Under the pieces are notes generated by a model. It was given only the letters and a program-made list of their open reading frames with translations, was not told where the DNA came from and searched no databases. From Bacteroidales bacterium (GTDB lineage Bacteria; Bacteroidota; Bacteroidia; Bacteroidales; UBA932), in assembly GCA_016284265.1 (NCBI GenBank), contig JAEEOM010000106.1, positions 1 to 34,351 on the forward strand: DNA of 34,351 nucleotides, given 5' to 3'. Shown here piece by piece: positions 16,281-30,824 of this stretch. Numbering within the stretch: the first letter of the stretch is position 1; every line of letters begins with the position of its first letter. Position numbers and translations under genes: made by a program.

Positions 16281-19100
16281 TTACTTGGTTTCTCCGTACA
16301 TGATCACGCGGGTCTGGTTCCGCTGTTTCAGGATGTTGTCGATGGCCTTGCGTACATCTTCGGTCGTGATGGAATCCAGCACTTTCTCATAGTCGGTGAC
16401 CTCGTCGATGCCAAACTTCTTCCAGAAGTACATCTCACCCGACCAGTAGTTGTTCTGGCGCAGATTGTCCTGGTAGGTCTTGTGCATGTAATCTTTCACT
16501 TTCTTCATGTTGGCCTCCGAAGGACCGTTCTGGACGAATTCGCCGAGCAGTTCTTCGATGCGGGCGTTCAGGCGCTCATAGGAATCGGGGCTGGTCTGGT
16601 AGACGATCTGCAGGTAGGCGTCGGTTTCCTTGGGACGCTGATTCAGGCCACCGGCCGTGCTCACGCCGTACGTGCCACCTTCTTTTTCGCGGATTTCCTC
16701 GGTGTAGATGATATCCAGGATCTGGTGGGCGATGTCGAGGGTCAAGTCGCTCTTCAGATCATTTTTGCCCTTGCCGGTTTCCATATAGACCACGACGGCC
16801 ATAGGAACTTCCATCTCCTTGGCGAAGACCTTGTCCTGCGTGCCCTTGGTGAAGCCCATACCCACTTCGCGGGCTTTCTCCTTCTTGCCCTGTGCGGGCA
16901 GCGAGCCGATGTACTGGGCGATCAGCGGCAGCATCGTCTGCTCGTCGATGGCACCCGTGAAAATGAAGGTGAAGTCGGCGGCGTTGGCGAAGCGTTCCTT
17001 CGCAATCTGCATCACGCGGGCATAGTCCACTTTGTCCACGTCGGCAGCCTTCATCTGGGCCACACGCGGATTGTTGTTGTAGAGGGCGCGGGTCAGGGTA
17101 TCCTGCAAGGCGGTCATCGGCTGTTTCTCGGCGTTGAGCAGCTGGGCGCGCGTCTTGTTCTGCCACGACTTGAAAGCATCCTCGTCGGTGCGCTGGGCCG
17201 TGAAATACAGGTAGGCCAGCTGGAGCATCGTCTCGAAATCCTTCGGGGTCGAATTGCCGCGCATGCCTTCTTCGTAAAGGTTGATGTAGGGATTCACGCC
17301 CGCCTGCTTGCCAGCGAGGGCCTTGGTCAGGGCTGTGGAACTGAAGTTGCCCACACCGCCTTCGGTGAACAGGCCGACGTTCTGCAGGGTGAGGGCTTCG
17401 CTTTCCGGATAGAGCGACGTACCGCCCTGGCTGTAGGCGCGAAGAATGATCTGGTCCTTGTTGAAGTCGGTGGGCTTCACATAGACTGTGGCGCCGTTGG
17501 AAAGCTTGTACATTGTATAGCCAAACTTGTCGGCCTTGCTCTTGACGATTTTGCCGCCGGCCGGAATCTGGGCGAGCAGCGGCTCGTTGGAGACTTCTTC
17601 CTGATAGGCTTCGATATTCTCTGCGGCAACGTCGGCGAGCATCTTCTTCATTTCGTCTACCGTGGGATAGGTCACGCCTTCCTTTTCGGGAAGCATGCAG
17701 GCCAGCACGATGTTCTTGCCTTCTTCCACGAGTTGGCCGAACAGCTGGTTGATTACCTCGACCGGGATGTTCGGGCAGAGCTGCTGCGAGAGCGTATATT
17801 CGTTCTCGATGCCCATGATGGGCTCGGCATCGATGAAGTGGCGCACATATTCCGAGCAGTAGGAAGCGCTGTTCTTCTTCTCGCGGGCGTTGTATTGCGA
17901 TTCAACCTGGCTCATGTATTCGGAACGGGCGCGTTCATATTCGCTTGCGGTGAAACCGCCCCGCTTCGCACGCAGGATCTCGCGCCAGACCGTAGCCACG
18001 GCGTCTTTCAGCTGGGTCTCGCCACTGATCACGACACCCATATAGGATTTCTTGGTCTTGGCCAGGAAAAAGTTTTCGTCGGCGCTGAACTGCGCCATCA
18101 TGAACGGAGGTTCGGGCAGCTGGGTGAATTCTCTCAGGCGCTCGTTGAGCATCATCGTGGACATGCCGACGGCATACTGGTAAACCAGGTAGTTCATGTC
18201 GCCTTTCATTTCGTTCGGATAAGCGTCGTGCTTCCAGAAGAGGAAGGTCTGGGCATACGGGAACTCCTTGTCGGTAGCCATGCTCACGATCGTCTCGTCG
18301 TTGTCTTCTACCTGCACATAGTAGCGCTCGGCCGGGTTGACGGGCGTGGCAATCGTGCCGAAGATGTCCTTGATCTTGGCTTCCACTTCGTTCACGTCGA
18401 TGTCACCGACCACGACGATACCCTGGTTGTCCGGACGGTACCATTTCTCATAGTAGTCACGCAGCACCTGATACGGGAAGTTGTCCACGACCTCCATCAG
18501 GCCGATGGGCAGGCGTTCGCCATATTTGTTGTGATTCGGATAGATCTCGGGCAGGATCTTCTCATAGATACGCATCTGGGCGTTCTGGCGGCTGCGCCAC
18601 TCTTCGTGGATTACGCCACGTTCGCCGTCGATGTCCTCGGGATTGAGCAGCAGGCCGTCGGCCCAGTCATGCAGGATCCAGAGGCAGGAGTCCACGGCGC
18701 TCGGGACCTTGGCCACGGGCACGTTGTCGATGTTATAGACCGTCTCGTCGATGCTGGTGTAGGCGTTCAGGTCGGCGCCGAACTTCACGCCGATCGATTC
18801 GCAATATTTCACCACTCCGTTGCCCGGGAAATGCTCGGTACCGTTGAAGCACATGTGCTCGAGGAAGTGTGCCAGTCCGCGCTGTGATTCGTCTTCCAGG
18901 ATGGAGCCCACTTTCTGGGCGATATAGAAATTGGCCTGTCCCTTCGGCTCTTCGTTGTGCCGGATGTAATAAGTCAGTCCGTTGTCGAGTTTTCCAATCT
19001 TCACGTTGGGATCCACAGGGATCGGGGGCATCTGCTGGGCGGATGCCATCATGCCGAGGCTGAAAGCCAGAGCTGCGATAATAGTAACGATTCTTTTCAT
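16281..19100 (-). CDS. M16 family zinc peptidase (full-length, secreted)
   Basis: This 939-aa pitrilysin-like protease has a signal peptide ([22 protein letters not shown]). The inverted zinc motif lies near the N-terminus, HFLEH (H78, E81, H82; HxxEH), after the family-typical [17 protein letters not shown]. Two M16 halves are fused in one chain, and the second (from about residue 520, [21 protein letters not shown]) lacks a zinc site, as is usual for long forms. It probably degrades peptides in the periplasm. It heads an operon with upp and the PrsW-like gene. The 869-aa plus-strand ORF 16278..18887 is a shadow of this gene. Confidence 0.94.
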   Translation of the reverse strand: MKRIVTIIAALAFSLGMMASAQQMPPIPVDPNVKIGKLDNGLTYYIRHNEEPKGQANFYIAQKVGSILEDESQRGLAHFLEHMCFNGTEHFPGNGVVKYCESIGVKFGADLNAYTSIDETVYNIDNVPVAKVPSAVDSCLWILHDWADGLLLNPEDIDGERGVIHEEWRSRQNAQMRIYEKILPEIYPNHNKYGERLPIGLMEVVDNFPYQVLRDYYEKWYRPDNQGIVVVGDIDVNEVEAKIKDIFGTIATPVNPAERYYVQVEDNDETIVSMATDKEFPYAQTFLFWKHDAYPNEMKGDMNYLVYQYAVGMSTMMLNERLREFTQLPEPPFMMAQFSADENFFLAKTKKSYMGVVISGETQLKDAVATVWREILRAKRGGFTASEYERARSEYMSQVESQYNAREKKNSASYCSEYVRHFIDAEPIMGIENEYTLSQQLCPNIPVEVINQLFGQLVEEGKNIVLACMLPEKEGVTYPTVDEMKKMLADVAAENIEAYQEEVSNEPLLAQIPAGGKIVKSKADKFGYTMYKLSNGATVYVKPTDFNKDQIILRAYSQGGTSLYPESEALTLQNVGLFTEGGVGNFSSTALTKALAGKQAGVNPYINLYEEGMRGNSTPKDFETMLQLAYLYFTAQRTDEDAFKSWQNKTRAQLLNAEKQPMTALQDTLTRALYNNNPRVAQMKAADVDKVDYARVMQIAKERFANAADFTFIFTGAIDEQTMLPLIAQYIGSLPAQGKKEKAREVGMGFTKGTQDKVFAKEMEVPMAVVVYMETGKGKNDLKSDLTLDIAHQILDIIYTEEIREKEGGTYGVSTAGGLNQRPKETDAYLQIVYQTSPDSYERLNARIEELLGEFVQNGPSEANMKKVKDYMHKTYQDNLRQNNYWSGEMYFWKKFGIDEVTDYEKVLDSITTEDVRKAIDNILKQRNQTRVIMYGETK

Positions 19101-19162
19101 CTGAATGATTGTTGAATTATTAAATATACACTAATTATTCAGGCTATGCTTTATCCATCCTG

Positions 19163-19170
19163 CAAATGTA
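19163..19170 (-). promoter_or_regulatory. -7 box (TACATTTG) for the M16-upp-PrsW operon
   Basis: The minus strand reads TACATTTG 62 bp before the M16 start, leaving a leader of about 55 nt. No clear -33 element was seen. Confidence 0.5.
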
Positions 19171-19183
19171 ATCAAATAAACGT

Positions 19184-19191
19184 TATCTTTG
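19184..19191 (+). promoter_or_regulatory. -7 box (TATCTTTG) for the exporter operon
   Basis: This perfect TAnnTTTG lies 36 bp before the ATG at 19228, divergent from the M16 operon box 13 bp away. Confidence 0.6.
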
Positions 19192-19227
19192 CAGGGCAAA
19201 GCCTGATTTTACCCATAAGACGCACGC

Positions 19228-20520
19228 ATGGCCGAAAAACTACAGCATCCGGAAGAAAACTTGGAAGAACAGCACGCGCAGGCGCTTGCCGTCGCCTCTG
19301 AGGCAGGACATATCCTGCTTGAGAACGGTGCGGAGATTTCCCGTGTCGAAGAGACGATGGAGCGCATCGCCTCGCATTACGGCGTGGATTCGAAGAGTTT
19401 CTTCGTGCTGAGCAACGGTATTTTTACCACCAGCAGTTTCAACAAGTACGCGAACGTGGAGTTTATTCCTTTCAAAGGGACGCAGCTCGACAAGGTGGTG
19501 GCGGTCAACCAGCTCTCGCGCGATATCGTTGCCGGGAAGTATTCCCTGTCTGAGGCGCGTGCCCGACTGAAAGAGATCCGTATGATGCGGCCGCACCCCT
19601 ATTGGGAGCAGATTCTGGCTTCCGCGCTGGGCAGTGCCGGTTTCTGCATTGTCTTCGGCGGCGGCCTGCTGGATTGTGCGGCCTCGTTCGTCTGTGGCAT
19701 TCTGCTCTGGCTCTTCGTGCTTTATGTCACGGCGCCGCACATGTCGAAGATCGTGGGCAACATTGTCGGCGGGTTTTTCGTCACGGCTTTGTGCATCGCT
19801 TTTCATCGCATCGGGTTCGGGCACAGTCTGCCCAATATGATCATCGGTGCCATCATCCCCTTGATTCCGGGCGTGCCGTTCGTCAATGGCGTCCGAGATG
19901 TAGCTAACGAAGACTACATTGCAGGCGCGACCCGTCTGCTGGATGCGATGCTGGTCTTCTTCTGCATCGCGGCGGGCGTCGCGCTGGCTTTTGTCTGCGA
20001 CGGATTGATTTTCGGGAAATTGATTGTCCTCAAAGGTATGACAGTCGATCCGGTCACTTTTGCGATGCCGATTCAGATCATCGCCTCTTTCATCGGAACA
20101 GCTGCTTTTGCGGTACTCTTCGGCGTACCCCGCAAGTACTATGTTTTATGTGGTGTCTGCGGCGTTCTGGGCTGGATTCTCTACATGATTCTGGCGCGTT
20201 ATGCGGGTTTTACGCCCCCGGCCGCCACGGTTTTCGCCACGATGCTCGTCGTCTTGTCGGCCCGCTATTTTTCGGTGCTCGATCGCTGCCCGGCTATTGT
20301 CTTCTTGCTCTGCGGCATTTTCCCGCTGGTGCCGGGTGCCGGTGTCTTCTGGACATCGTACTATGTGGTTTCCGACCAGCTTCGGCTGGCGCTCAGCAGC
20401 GGCTTCATGGCAGTTAAGGTCACCATCGCCATCGTCTTGGGGATTATCCTGATCAGCGAGCTCCCCGCGCGTTTCTTCTCCGGCCATCGTGCGGCCAAAG
20501 CCTTCCATCGGAATGCTTGA
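19228..20520 (+). CDS. Threonine/serine exporter family protein (ThrE-like, both halves fused)
   Basis: This 430-aa membrane protein of the ThrE family is predicted to export threonine or serine; in gut anaerobes the substrate is often uncertain. A hydrophilic N-terminus carries the family motif LLENGAEISRVEETMERIASHYG. The first membrane half (ThrE domain, about residues 120-265) contains GAIIPLIPGVPFVNGVRDV. The second, ThrE_2-like half (about 285-420) contains the paralogous CGIFPLVPGAGVFW. Many bacteria split these halves into two genes; here they are one. The stop overlaps the next start by 8 bp. Confidence 0.88.
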   Translation: MAEKLQHPEENLEEQHAQALAVASEAGHILLENGAEISRVEETMERIASHYGVDSKSFFVLSNGIFTTSSFNKYANVEFIPFKGTQLDKVVAVNQLSRDIVAGKYSLSEARARLKEIRMMRPHPYWEQILASALGSAGFCIVFGGGLLDCAASFVCGILLWLFVLYVTAPHMSKIVGNIVGGFFVTALCIAFHRIGFGHSLPNMIIGAIIPLIPGVPFVNGVRDVANEDYIAGATRLLDAMLVFFCIAAGVALAFVCDGLIFGKLIVLKGMTVDPVTFAMPIQIIASFIGTAAFAVLFGVPRKYYVLCGVCGVLGWILYMILARYAGFTPPAATVFATMLVVLSARYFSVLDRCPAIVFLLCGIFPLVPGAGVFWTSYYVVSDQLRLALSSGFMAVKVTIAIVLGIILISELPARFFSGHRAAKAFHRNA

Positions 20521-21004
20521 CTTTTTCGTCATGCCCGGCTTGACTGGGTATCTTGCAGCATTGGCTCTGCCAGATTTGGGTGCCTGGGGACTCTGGGGAT
20601 TGTTTATCGGAACCTTTCTGGCGGCCACGGTCGTTCCTTTCAGTTCGGATGTGCTCTATATCGCTGTGCTGCAGATGACGGCCAACCCATGGGCTTGTCT
20701 GGCGGTGGGTTCTTTGGGGAATTGGCTGGGGTCGCTCACGACCTTCGGCATCGGGTGGCTGGGCCGCTGGGAGTGGATCGAAAAGTGGTTCAAGGTTGAC
20801 CATGTCAAGTTGGAAAAGCAGAAGGTATATATCGACAAATACGGCGTCTGGCTGGCCCTTCTGAGTTGGGTTCCCTTCATCGGCGACGTCTTTGCCATCG
20901 CCCTTGGTTTCTACAAGACCAACCCCTGGCTTACCGCCCTTCTTCTCCTGGTCGGCAAAACCCTTCGCTTCCTCGTCTGGAACCTCCTGCTGGGCGCATT
21001 CTGA
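20513..21004 (+). CDS. DedA/YqaA-like (VTT-type) membrane protein
   Basis: This 163-aa integral membrane protein is homologous in layout to YqaA and DedA/SNARE-associated proteins. It has the re-entrant motif GLFIGTFLAATVVPFSSDVLYIAVLQ and a later SWVPFIGDVFAIALGFYKTNPWL. Members of this superfamily act as lipid scramblases or flippases or support membrane homeostasis; no specific role can be stated here. I start it at the ATG at 20513 (MLDFFVMPG), which overlaps the exporter stop in ATGCTTGA, instead of the track start at 20489. It probably shares a transcript with the exporter. Confidence 0.82.
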   Translation: MLDFFVMPGLTGYLAALALPDLGAWGLWGLFIGTFLAATVVPFSSDVLYIAVLQMTANPWACLAVGSLGNWLGSLTTFGIGWLGRWEWIEKWFKVDHVKLEKQKVYIDKYGVWLALLSWVPFIGDVFAIALGFYKTNPWLTALLLLVGKTLRFLVWNLLLGAF

Positions 21005-21057
21005 CGGCCCTTCCTGAGCTTCCCCTTTTTTACGCTGCAACGGACGCAGTTTTTCGT

Positions 21058-21065
21058 TACCTTTG
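21058..21065 (+). promoter_or_regulatory. -7 box (TACCTTTG) for the NUDIX gene
   Basis: This perfect TAnnTTTG lies 20 bp before the ATG at 21086, so the NUDIX gene can be transcribed independently of the exporter operon. Confidence 0.5.
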
Positions 21066-21085
21066 CCGTTCCAAACAGAGAATCG

Positions 21086-21475
21086 ATGAAACAGATCGAA
21101 GTAGTGGCAGCCATTATCCGGCGGGGTGACCAGATTTTCGCCACGCAACGGGGCTATGGCGAGTTTGAGGGTTGGTGGGAGTTTCCCGGCGGGAAAATCG
21201 AGGCGGGGGAAACCCGTGAAGCGGCGCTGCGGCGGGAAATCCGGGAGGAACTCTCGGCGGAGATCGTCATCGACAAATACCTGACAACGGTAGATTGGGA
21301 CTATCCCCTATTTCACCTGACGCTTCATTGTTTCCTCTGTTCGTTGGTCTCGGCATCGATGAGCCTCAATGAACATGAAGCCGCGCGCTGGCTCGGTGCC
21401 GACCAATTGCACAGTGTACACTGGCTGCCCGCAGACGAGGGCATCCTGCCGTTGATTGCTCATGAATTAGCTTGA
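21086..21475 (+). CDS. NUDIX hydrolase, MutT-like (8-oxo-dGTP diphosphatase candidate)
   Basis: This 129-aa pyrophosphohydrolase is probably a nucleotide-pool sanitiser removing 8-oxo-dGTP. The NUDIX box starts at Gly36: GKIEAGETREAALRREIREELSA, fitting Gx5Ex7REUxEE, with serine instead of the final glycine. The start MKQIEVVAAIIRRGDQIFATQRGYGEFEGWWEFPGG is very MutT-like. Size is normal. It ends 5 bp from the convergent nucleoside kinase stop, leaving no room for a terminator hairpin between them. Confidence 0.9.
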   Translation: MKQIEVVAAIIRRGDQIFATQRGYGEFEGWWEFPGGKIEAGETREAALRREIREELSAEIVIDKYLTTVDWDYPLFHLTLHCFLCSLVSASMSLNEHEAARWLGADQLHSVHWLPADEGILPLIAHELA

Positions 21476-21480
21476 CACGC

Positions 21481-23148
21481 TTAATTGCTGCCGCCGCCGA
21501 TGAAGGCGCGGAGCAGAGAAGTAGCGGGGATCTCCTTATCTGAGACAGGGTTGAAGTAGTGGATGAATTTCAGGAGGCGGTGCGCCTCGCTGTATTCGGG
21601 GCAATTCTTGGGAATGGTGCGAAGGATCAGTTCGGCGTGGGTATGCAGCACGGCGAATTCCACCAGGTAGGCGGAGTTGAACATCACATCGGCGTTTTCC
21701 TGATAGGGATAGATCCACTGCTCCTCGGCGCGGCGTACGTTCGGCCACTGGTTGATGGTCTCCCGGGCGGAGAAAGAGCCGTTGTTGTAGTCGCGGATGA
21801 TGCGGCGCAGGAGTCGGTTGTCGCTGGTGGGCACCCAGTTGTGGTCGTCGAGTGCGATGCTGGTCAGCGTCGAGATGAAGATTTTGAACGTGCTCTCCGT
21901 CGGGACCTGCGGGATCAGCTGCGGATTGAGAGCATGGATGCCTTCGATCAGTAGCACCTTGCCTTCCGTCAGCTGCAAGTGCTTGCCGTTGTACTCGCGA
22001 CGGCCCGTCACGAAATTGAATTCCGGCACGTCCACGACTTCGCCGCGCAGGAGCGCGAGCACGTCGCGCTCGATGGCCCGATGGTCCACGGTCTCAAAGT
22101 TGTCGAAGTCGTAGCTGCCGTCCGGAAGCTTCGGTGTCTCGATGCGGTTCACAAAATAGTCGTCGGTCGAGAAAGAGATCGGCCGCAGGCCGCAGGCTTT
22201 GAGCTGGACGCTCAGGCGCCGCGTGACCGTGGTTTTGCCGCTGCTGGAGGGCCCGGTAATCAGCACGATGCGCACCGGATGCACGGGATCGTTATAGCGC
22301 CGTTCGATTTCCTCGGCGATCTGCACGAGTTTCTTCTCCTGCAACGCTTCGGAAATCTGGATCAGGTCGGAGGCCCCGCCCGCCTGGCAGACGTGGTTCA
22401 CGTCGCCGGCGTTGCGCAGGTTCATGATCCGGTTCCACTTGAAATCTTCCGAGAAGACTTCGAAAGTCTTGGGCTGGTCCACGTACGGGGCCAGCACTTC
22501 GGGATTGTACCGGTCGGGAACGCGCAGCAGGATGCCGCCGTGATACGGGATGATGTCCCAGACCTTGATATAAGAAGTTGACGGCAGCAGACGGCCGTAA
22601 TAATAATCCACTGTATCCCCCAGCGTATAGAAATCCACATAAGGCTGCCCACTCGTTTCCAGGAGGCGGACCTTGTCCTCGTAGCCTTGTTCACGGAAGA
22701 TCTCGATCGCTTCTTCCAGCCGGACTTCGCGGCGATGGAACGGCAGGTTCTGCGCGATGATCTCCTGCATGCGCGCCTTGATTTTGTGGATGTCCTCTTC
22801 CGTCATCGGACTTCCGTCGGGCTTGTGCCACTCGCAGAAATAGCCGTTCGAAATGGGATGCTTGATTTCGATCTTCGACTTGGGGCAGATGTCCTGCGTG
22901 GCCTTGCAGAGCAGGAAGCAGAGCGAGCGGCAGTACACGCGGCGCGCACTGGCATCGCGCAGGTCCAGGAACTCGATGTCGCGGTTGTTGTATACGCGGA
23001 AACGAAGTCCTTGCGATACGTTGTTGACCTTGGCCGAAACAATGGGATACGGGCGCTCGAATTCGAATTCCGGAAGCATTTCTTCCAGCGTGGTGCCTTC
23101 GTTGAACTGTTTGTACGAACGGGTGTTTTTACAGTAAATCTTGAGCAT
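21481..23148 (-). CDS. Nucleoside (uridine-type) kinase with N-terminal TGS/ThrRS-like domains
   Basis: This 555-aa fusion has residues 1-65 resembling a TGS domain and residues ~65-230 the second additional domain of threonyl-tRNA synthetase. Residues ~285-500 form a uridine kinase/phosphoribulokinase P-loop domain with GPSSSGKTTVTRRL at about 299-312, STDDYFVNR and LLIEGIHALNP. It is expected to phosphorylate uridine or a related nucleoside. This fusion is known from Bacteroidota and other anaerobes; what the tRNA-synthetase-like part does is unclear to me. It lies 3 bp after the upstream hydrolase gene in the same direction. Together with upp it gives two pyrimidine-salvage steps. Confidence 0.9.
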   Translation of the reverse strand: MLKIYCKNTRSYKQFNEGTTLEEMLPEFEFERPYPIVSAKVNNVSQGLRFRVYNNRDIEFLDLRDASARRVYCRSLCFLLCKATQDICPKSKIEIKHPISNGYFCEWHKPDGSPMTEEDIHKIKARMQEIIAQNLPFHRREVRLEEAIEIFREQGYEDKVRLLETSGQPYVDFYTLGDTVDYYYGRLLPSTSYIKVWDIIPYHGGILLRVPDRYNPEVLAPYVDQPKTFEVFSEDFKWNRIMNLRNAGDVNHVCQAGGASDLIQISEALQEKKLVQIAEEIERRYNDPVHPVRIVLITGPSSSGKTTVTRRLSVQLKACGLRPISFSTDDYFVNRIETPKLPDGSYDFDNFETVDHRAIERDVLALLRGEVVDVPEFNFVTGRREYNGKHLQLTEGKVLLIEGIHALNPQLIPQVPTESTFKIFISTLTSIALDDHNWVPTSDNRLLRRIIRDYNNGSFSARETINQWPNVRRAEEQWIYPYQENADVMFNSAYLVEFAVLHTHAELILRTIPKNCPEYSEAHRLLKFIHYFNPVSDKEIPATSLLRAFIGGGSN

Positions 23149-23151
23149 GGT

Positions 23152-24102
23152 TTACGCGTTGTGCAGGTTCAGGGGATCAAGGGTGTTGTCGATGAAGGTG
23201 AGCATGTCGCTCCACACGCGGTCGCGCTGCGTCTCGTTGTGGATCTCGTGGCGCATCTGGGGATAGACTTGCGCGGTCACGTTGTGGTAGCCCAATTCGG
23301 GAAGCAGGCGCACTGCCCGGCGGAACTGGGAGTCGCTGCCGCGACAGGGGTCCTGTTCGCCGGACATGAAGTGGATATGCATGCCGGGATGCCGGACGCC
23401 CCAGCCTTTGCGGCTGTAACAGTCCTGCATCAGTCCGAGCAGGTTGTAGAAGCCGTTGGCCGTGAAAACAAATTGGCAGAGCGGATCTTCGTAATAGGAC
23501 TTCAGGATCTCCGGATTCGAGCAGACCCACGCCATGGGCCCTTCGCCGGCGAAGGGTTTGCTGTAGGCGCCGAACGACATCTTCTGCAGCAGCTTGGGAC
23601 GATAGTGCCAGCCTTTGCGTCGGCCGAAGCACCAGGCCAGGGCCTTCCCCACTCCCTTCGCGGGATTGTCCACGGGGCAGCCGCTTACCAGCAAGGCATC
23701 GACGCGGTCATCATATTTTTTCAGGAAGGAACGCACAATCATCGAGCCCATGCTGTGACCGTAGAGGATGACCTTGAGGTCCGGGTATTGGGCATGGATC
23801 CAGTCGTTCACGACGCGGACGTCTTCCACCAGGGCCTGCCAGCCGCCATCGTACATATAGCCCAAGTCGTCCGGACTCTTGACGGAAGCGCCGTGGCCAC
23901 GATTGTCGTGGATGACGCACACGAGGCCGTGAGCGGAAAAGAATTCCATCAAGGGGATATAGCGTTCTTTGTGTTCGCACATGCCGTGCACCAGCTGGAT
24001 GACCCCACGGGGCGCCGCACCAGTTGCATCGGGGACCGATTCAAGAGCGGCCAGTGTCAGCCCGTCGGCCGAAGCGGCCAGCGTGAAAGAATTGATTGCC
24101 AT
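23152..24102 (-). CDS. Alpha/beta hydrolase, lysophospholipase/monoglyceride-lipase type
   Basis: This 316-aa serine hydrolase of the PldB / monoacylglycerol lipase group shows the oxyanion-region motif QLVHGMCEHKERY, the nucleophile elbow YGHSMGSM, a likely acid residue in SGEQDPCRG and the catalytic histidine in PQMRHEIHNE, in the family order. There is no signal peptide, so it is probably cytoplasmic and acts on lipid-like esters; the substrate is unknown. It has its own -7 box and precedes the nucleoside kinase by only 3 bp, so the two form an operon, but I see no functional link between them. Confidence 0.88.
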   Translation of the reverse strand: MAINSFTLAASADGLTLAALESVPDATGAAPRGVIQLVHGMCEHKERYIPLMEFFSAHGLVCVIHDNRGHGASVKSPDDLGYMYDGGWQALVEDVRVVNDWIHAQYPDLKVILYGHSMGSMIVRSFLKKYDDRVDALLVSGCPVDNPAKGVGKALAWCFGRRKGWHYRPKLLQKMSFGAYSKPFAGEGPMAWVCSNPEILKSYYEDPLCQFVFTANGFYNLLGLMQDCYSRKGWGVRHPGMHIHFMSGEQDPCRGSDSQFRRAVRLLPELGYHNVTAQVYPQMRHEIHNETQRDRVWSDMLTFIDNTLDPLNLHNA

Positions 24103-24122
24103 GCCTGTTCGCGTTTATCCAA

Positions 24123-24130
24123 CAAATTTA
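24123..24130 (-). promoter_or_regulatory. -7 box (TAAATTTG) for the hydrolase-kinase operon
   Basis: The minus strand reads TAAATTTG 20 bp before the ATG at 24102. Confidence 0.58.
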
Positions 24131-24172
24131 AAAAAAATGAACGATAAACCGACATCCGGGACGATTTATTTG

Positions 24173-24180
24173 TATTTTTG
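24173..24180 (+). promoter_or_regulatory. -7 box (TATTTTTG) abutting the SprT-like start codon
   Basis: This perfect TAnnTTTG ends only 5 bp before the ATG at 24186. In this phylum transcription starts a few bases after the box, so the message would be almost or fully leaderless. Confidence 0.5.
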
Positions 24181-24185
24181 ACCTG

Positions 24186-29906
<5,721 letters not shown>

Positions 29907-29926
<20 letters not shown>

Positions 29927-30824
29927 TTACCGGTTCGGCTGGCTGGTTGCCGACTATCTGAACGAAAATCCGTGTGCTGTCACGCCGGATTTGCTGCGCA
30001 GCGTGCTTCCTGAAGACGCTGATGCGGCAACCGAACAGGTAGTTTATGCAGCGCTGCTCGGCGGATTGTTAGGGCTGGATCCAACGACTTCGGAAGAAGA
30101 CTGTTTCCTGGAAGATCGTTATCTGCGTCCCGGATTGCAGCGTCTTGAGATTACGCCATGGCGGGAGAATCCTTATTATCAACAGATTCTTTTTTCGCAG
30201 GACGGCGTTGGCGGCAGGAACGGCTGGGCGCTCGCCTGGCAGGAATACCAGCCCTACGAATTGTTTCTGCGTGATGATTTGATCCTCACTGACGATTTAC
30301 GGCAGATTCCAGCACTCGGCTATTTTCCGGATTCGTTCCGCTATCCTTCCGTACTACAGGACGGCCGCGAGTGGATGTCCATCAAGCCCAGTGAAATCGC
30401 CAGTTCCCAGGCCGCCATTGATGCTGCCGCGGGGCGTGTAGTCACCTTCGGCCTCGGTCTCGGCTACTTCGCCTTTATGGCGGCACGCAAGCCGGAGGTG
30501 TCATCCGTAACGGTGGTCGAACGGGATCCGTCCGTCATTGCCCTATTCAGCGAGCACATTCTTCCTCAGATTCCTGATAAAGATAAGATAACTGTTATAC
30601 AGGCAGATGCATTTGATTATCTCGAGCATCAGATGAGCAAGTGCCCGCCCGATTTCGTCTTCATGGATATCTGGCACGACATCGCTGACGGCACGCCGCT
30701 CTACGTGCGCGCCCGGCTTTACGAAACCCGTTTTCCCCATACCCGTTTCATGTATTGGATCGAGCGCTCTCTCCGCTGCGCGCTCGTCGATGAACTCACA
30801 CAACGCGCCGAATCTGCCTTATGA
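29907..30824 (+). CDS. Class I SAM-dependent methyltransferase / spermidine-synthase-like protein
   Basis: This 305-aa cytoplasmic protein starts at the ATG at 29907 (MDIRSLNYRFGW), preferred over the track start at 29877. The C-terminal Rossmann domain shows motif I VVTFGLGLGYFAFMAA, an acidic strand end VTVVERDPSVI, an ITVIQADAFDYL stretch and DFVFMDIWHD, closest in style to spermidine-synthase-like methyltransferases. The N-terminal ~170 residues hold no domain I recognise. True spermidine synthase is uncertain because its full active-site pattern is not evident. It overlaps the antiporter by 20 bp and the SUMF1/BNR gene by ATGA. Confidence 0.75.

Noticed and set aside
16278-18887. 869-aa plus-strand ORF
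   Set aside because: It is antisense to the M16 peptidase, whose catalytic motif and signal peptide are clear; the ORF is rich in His/Val/Leu as expected for a mirror frame.
21034-21055. CTGC/GCAG hairpin with T5 as a terminator after the DedA-like gene
   Set aside because: A 4-bp stem is too weak, and the T-run overlaps the NUDIX promoter region.
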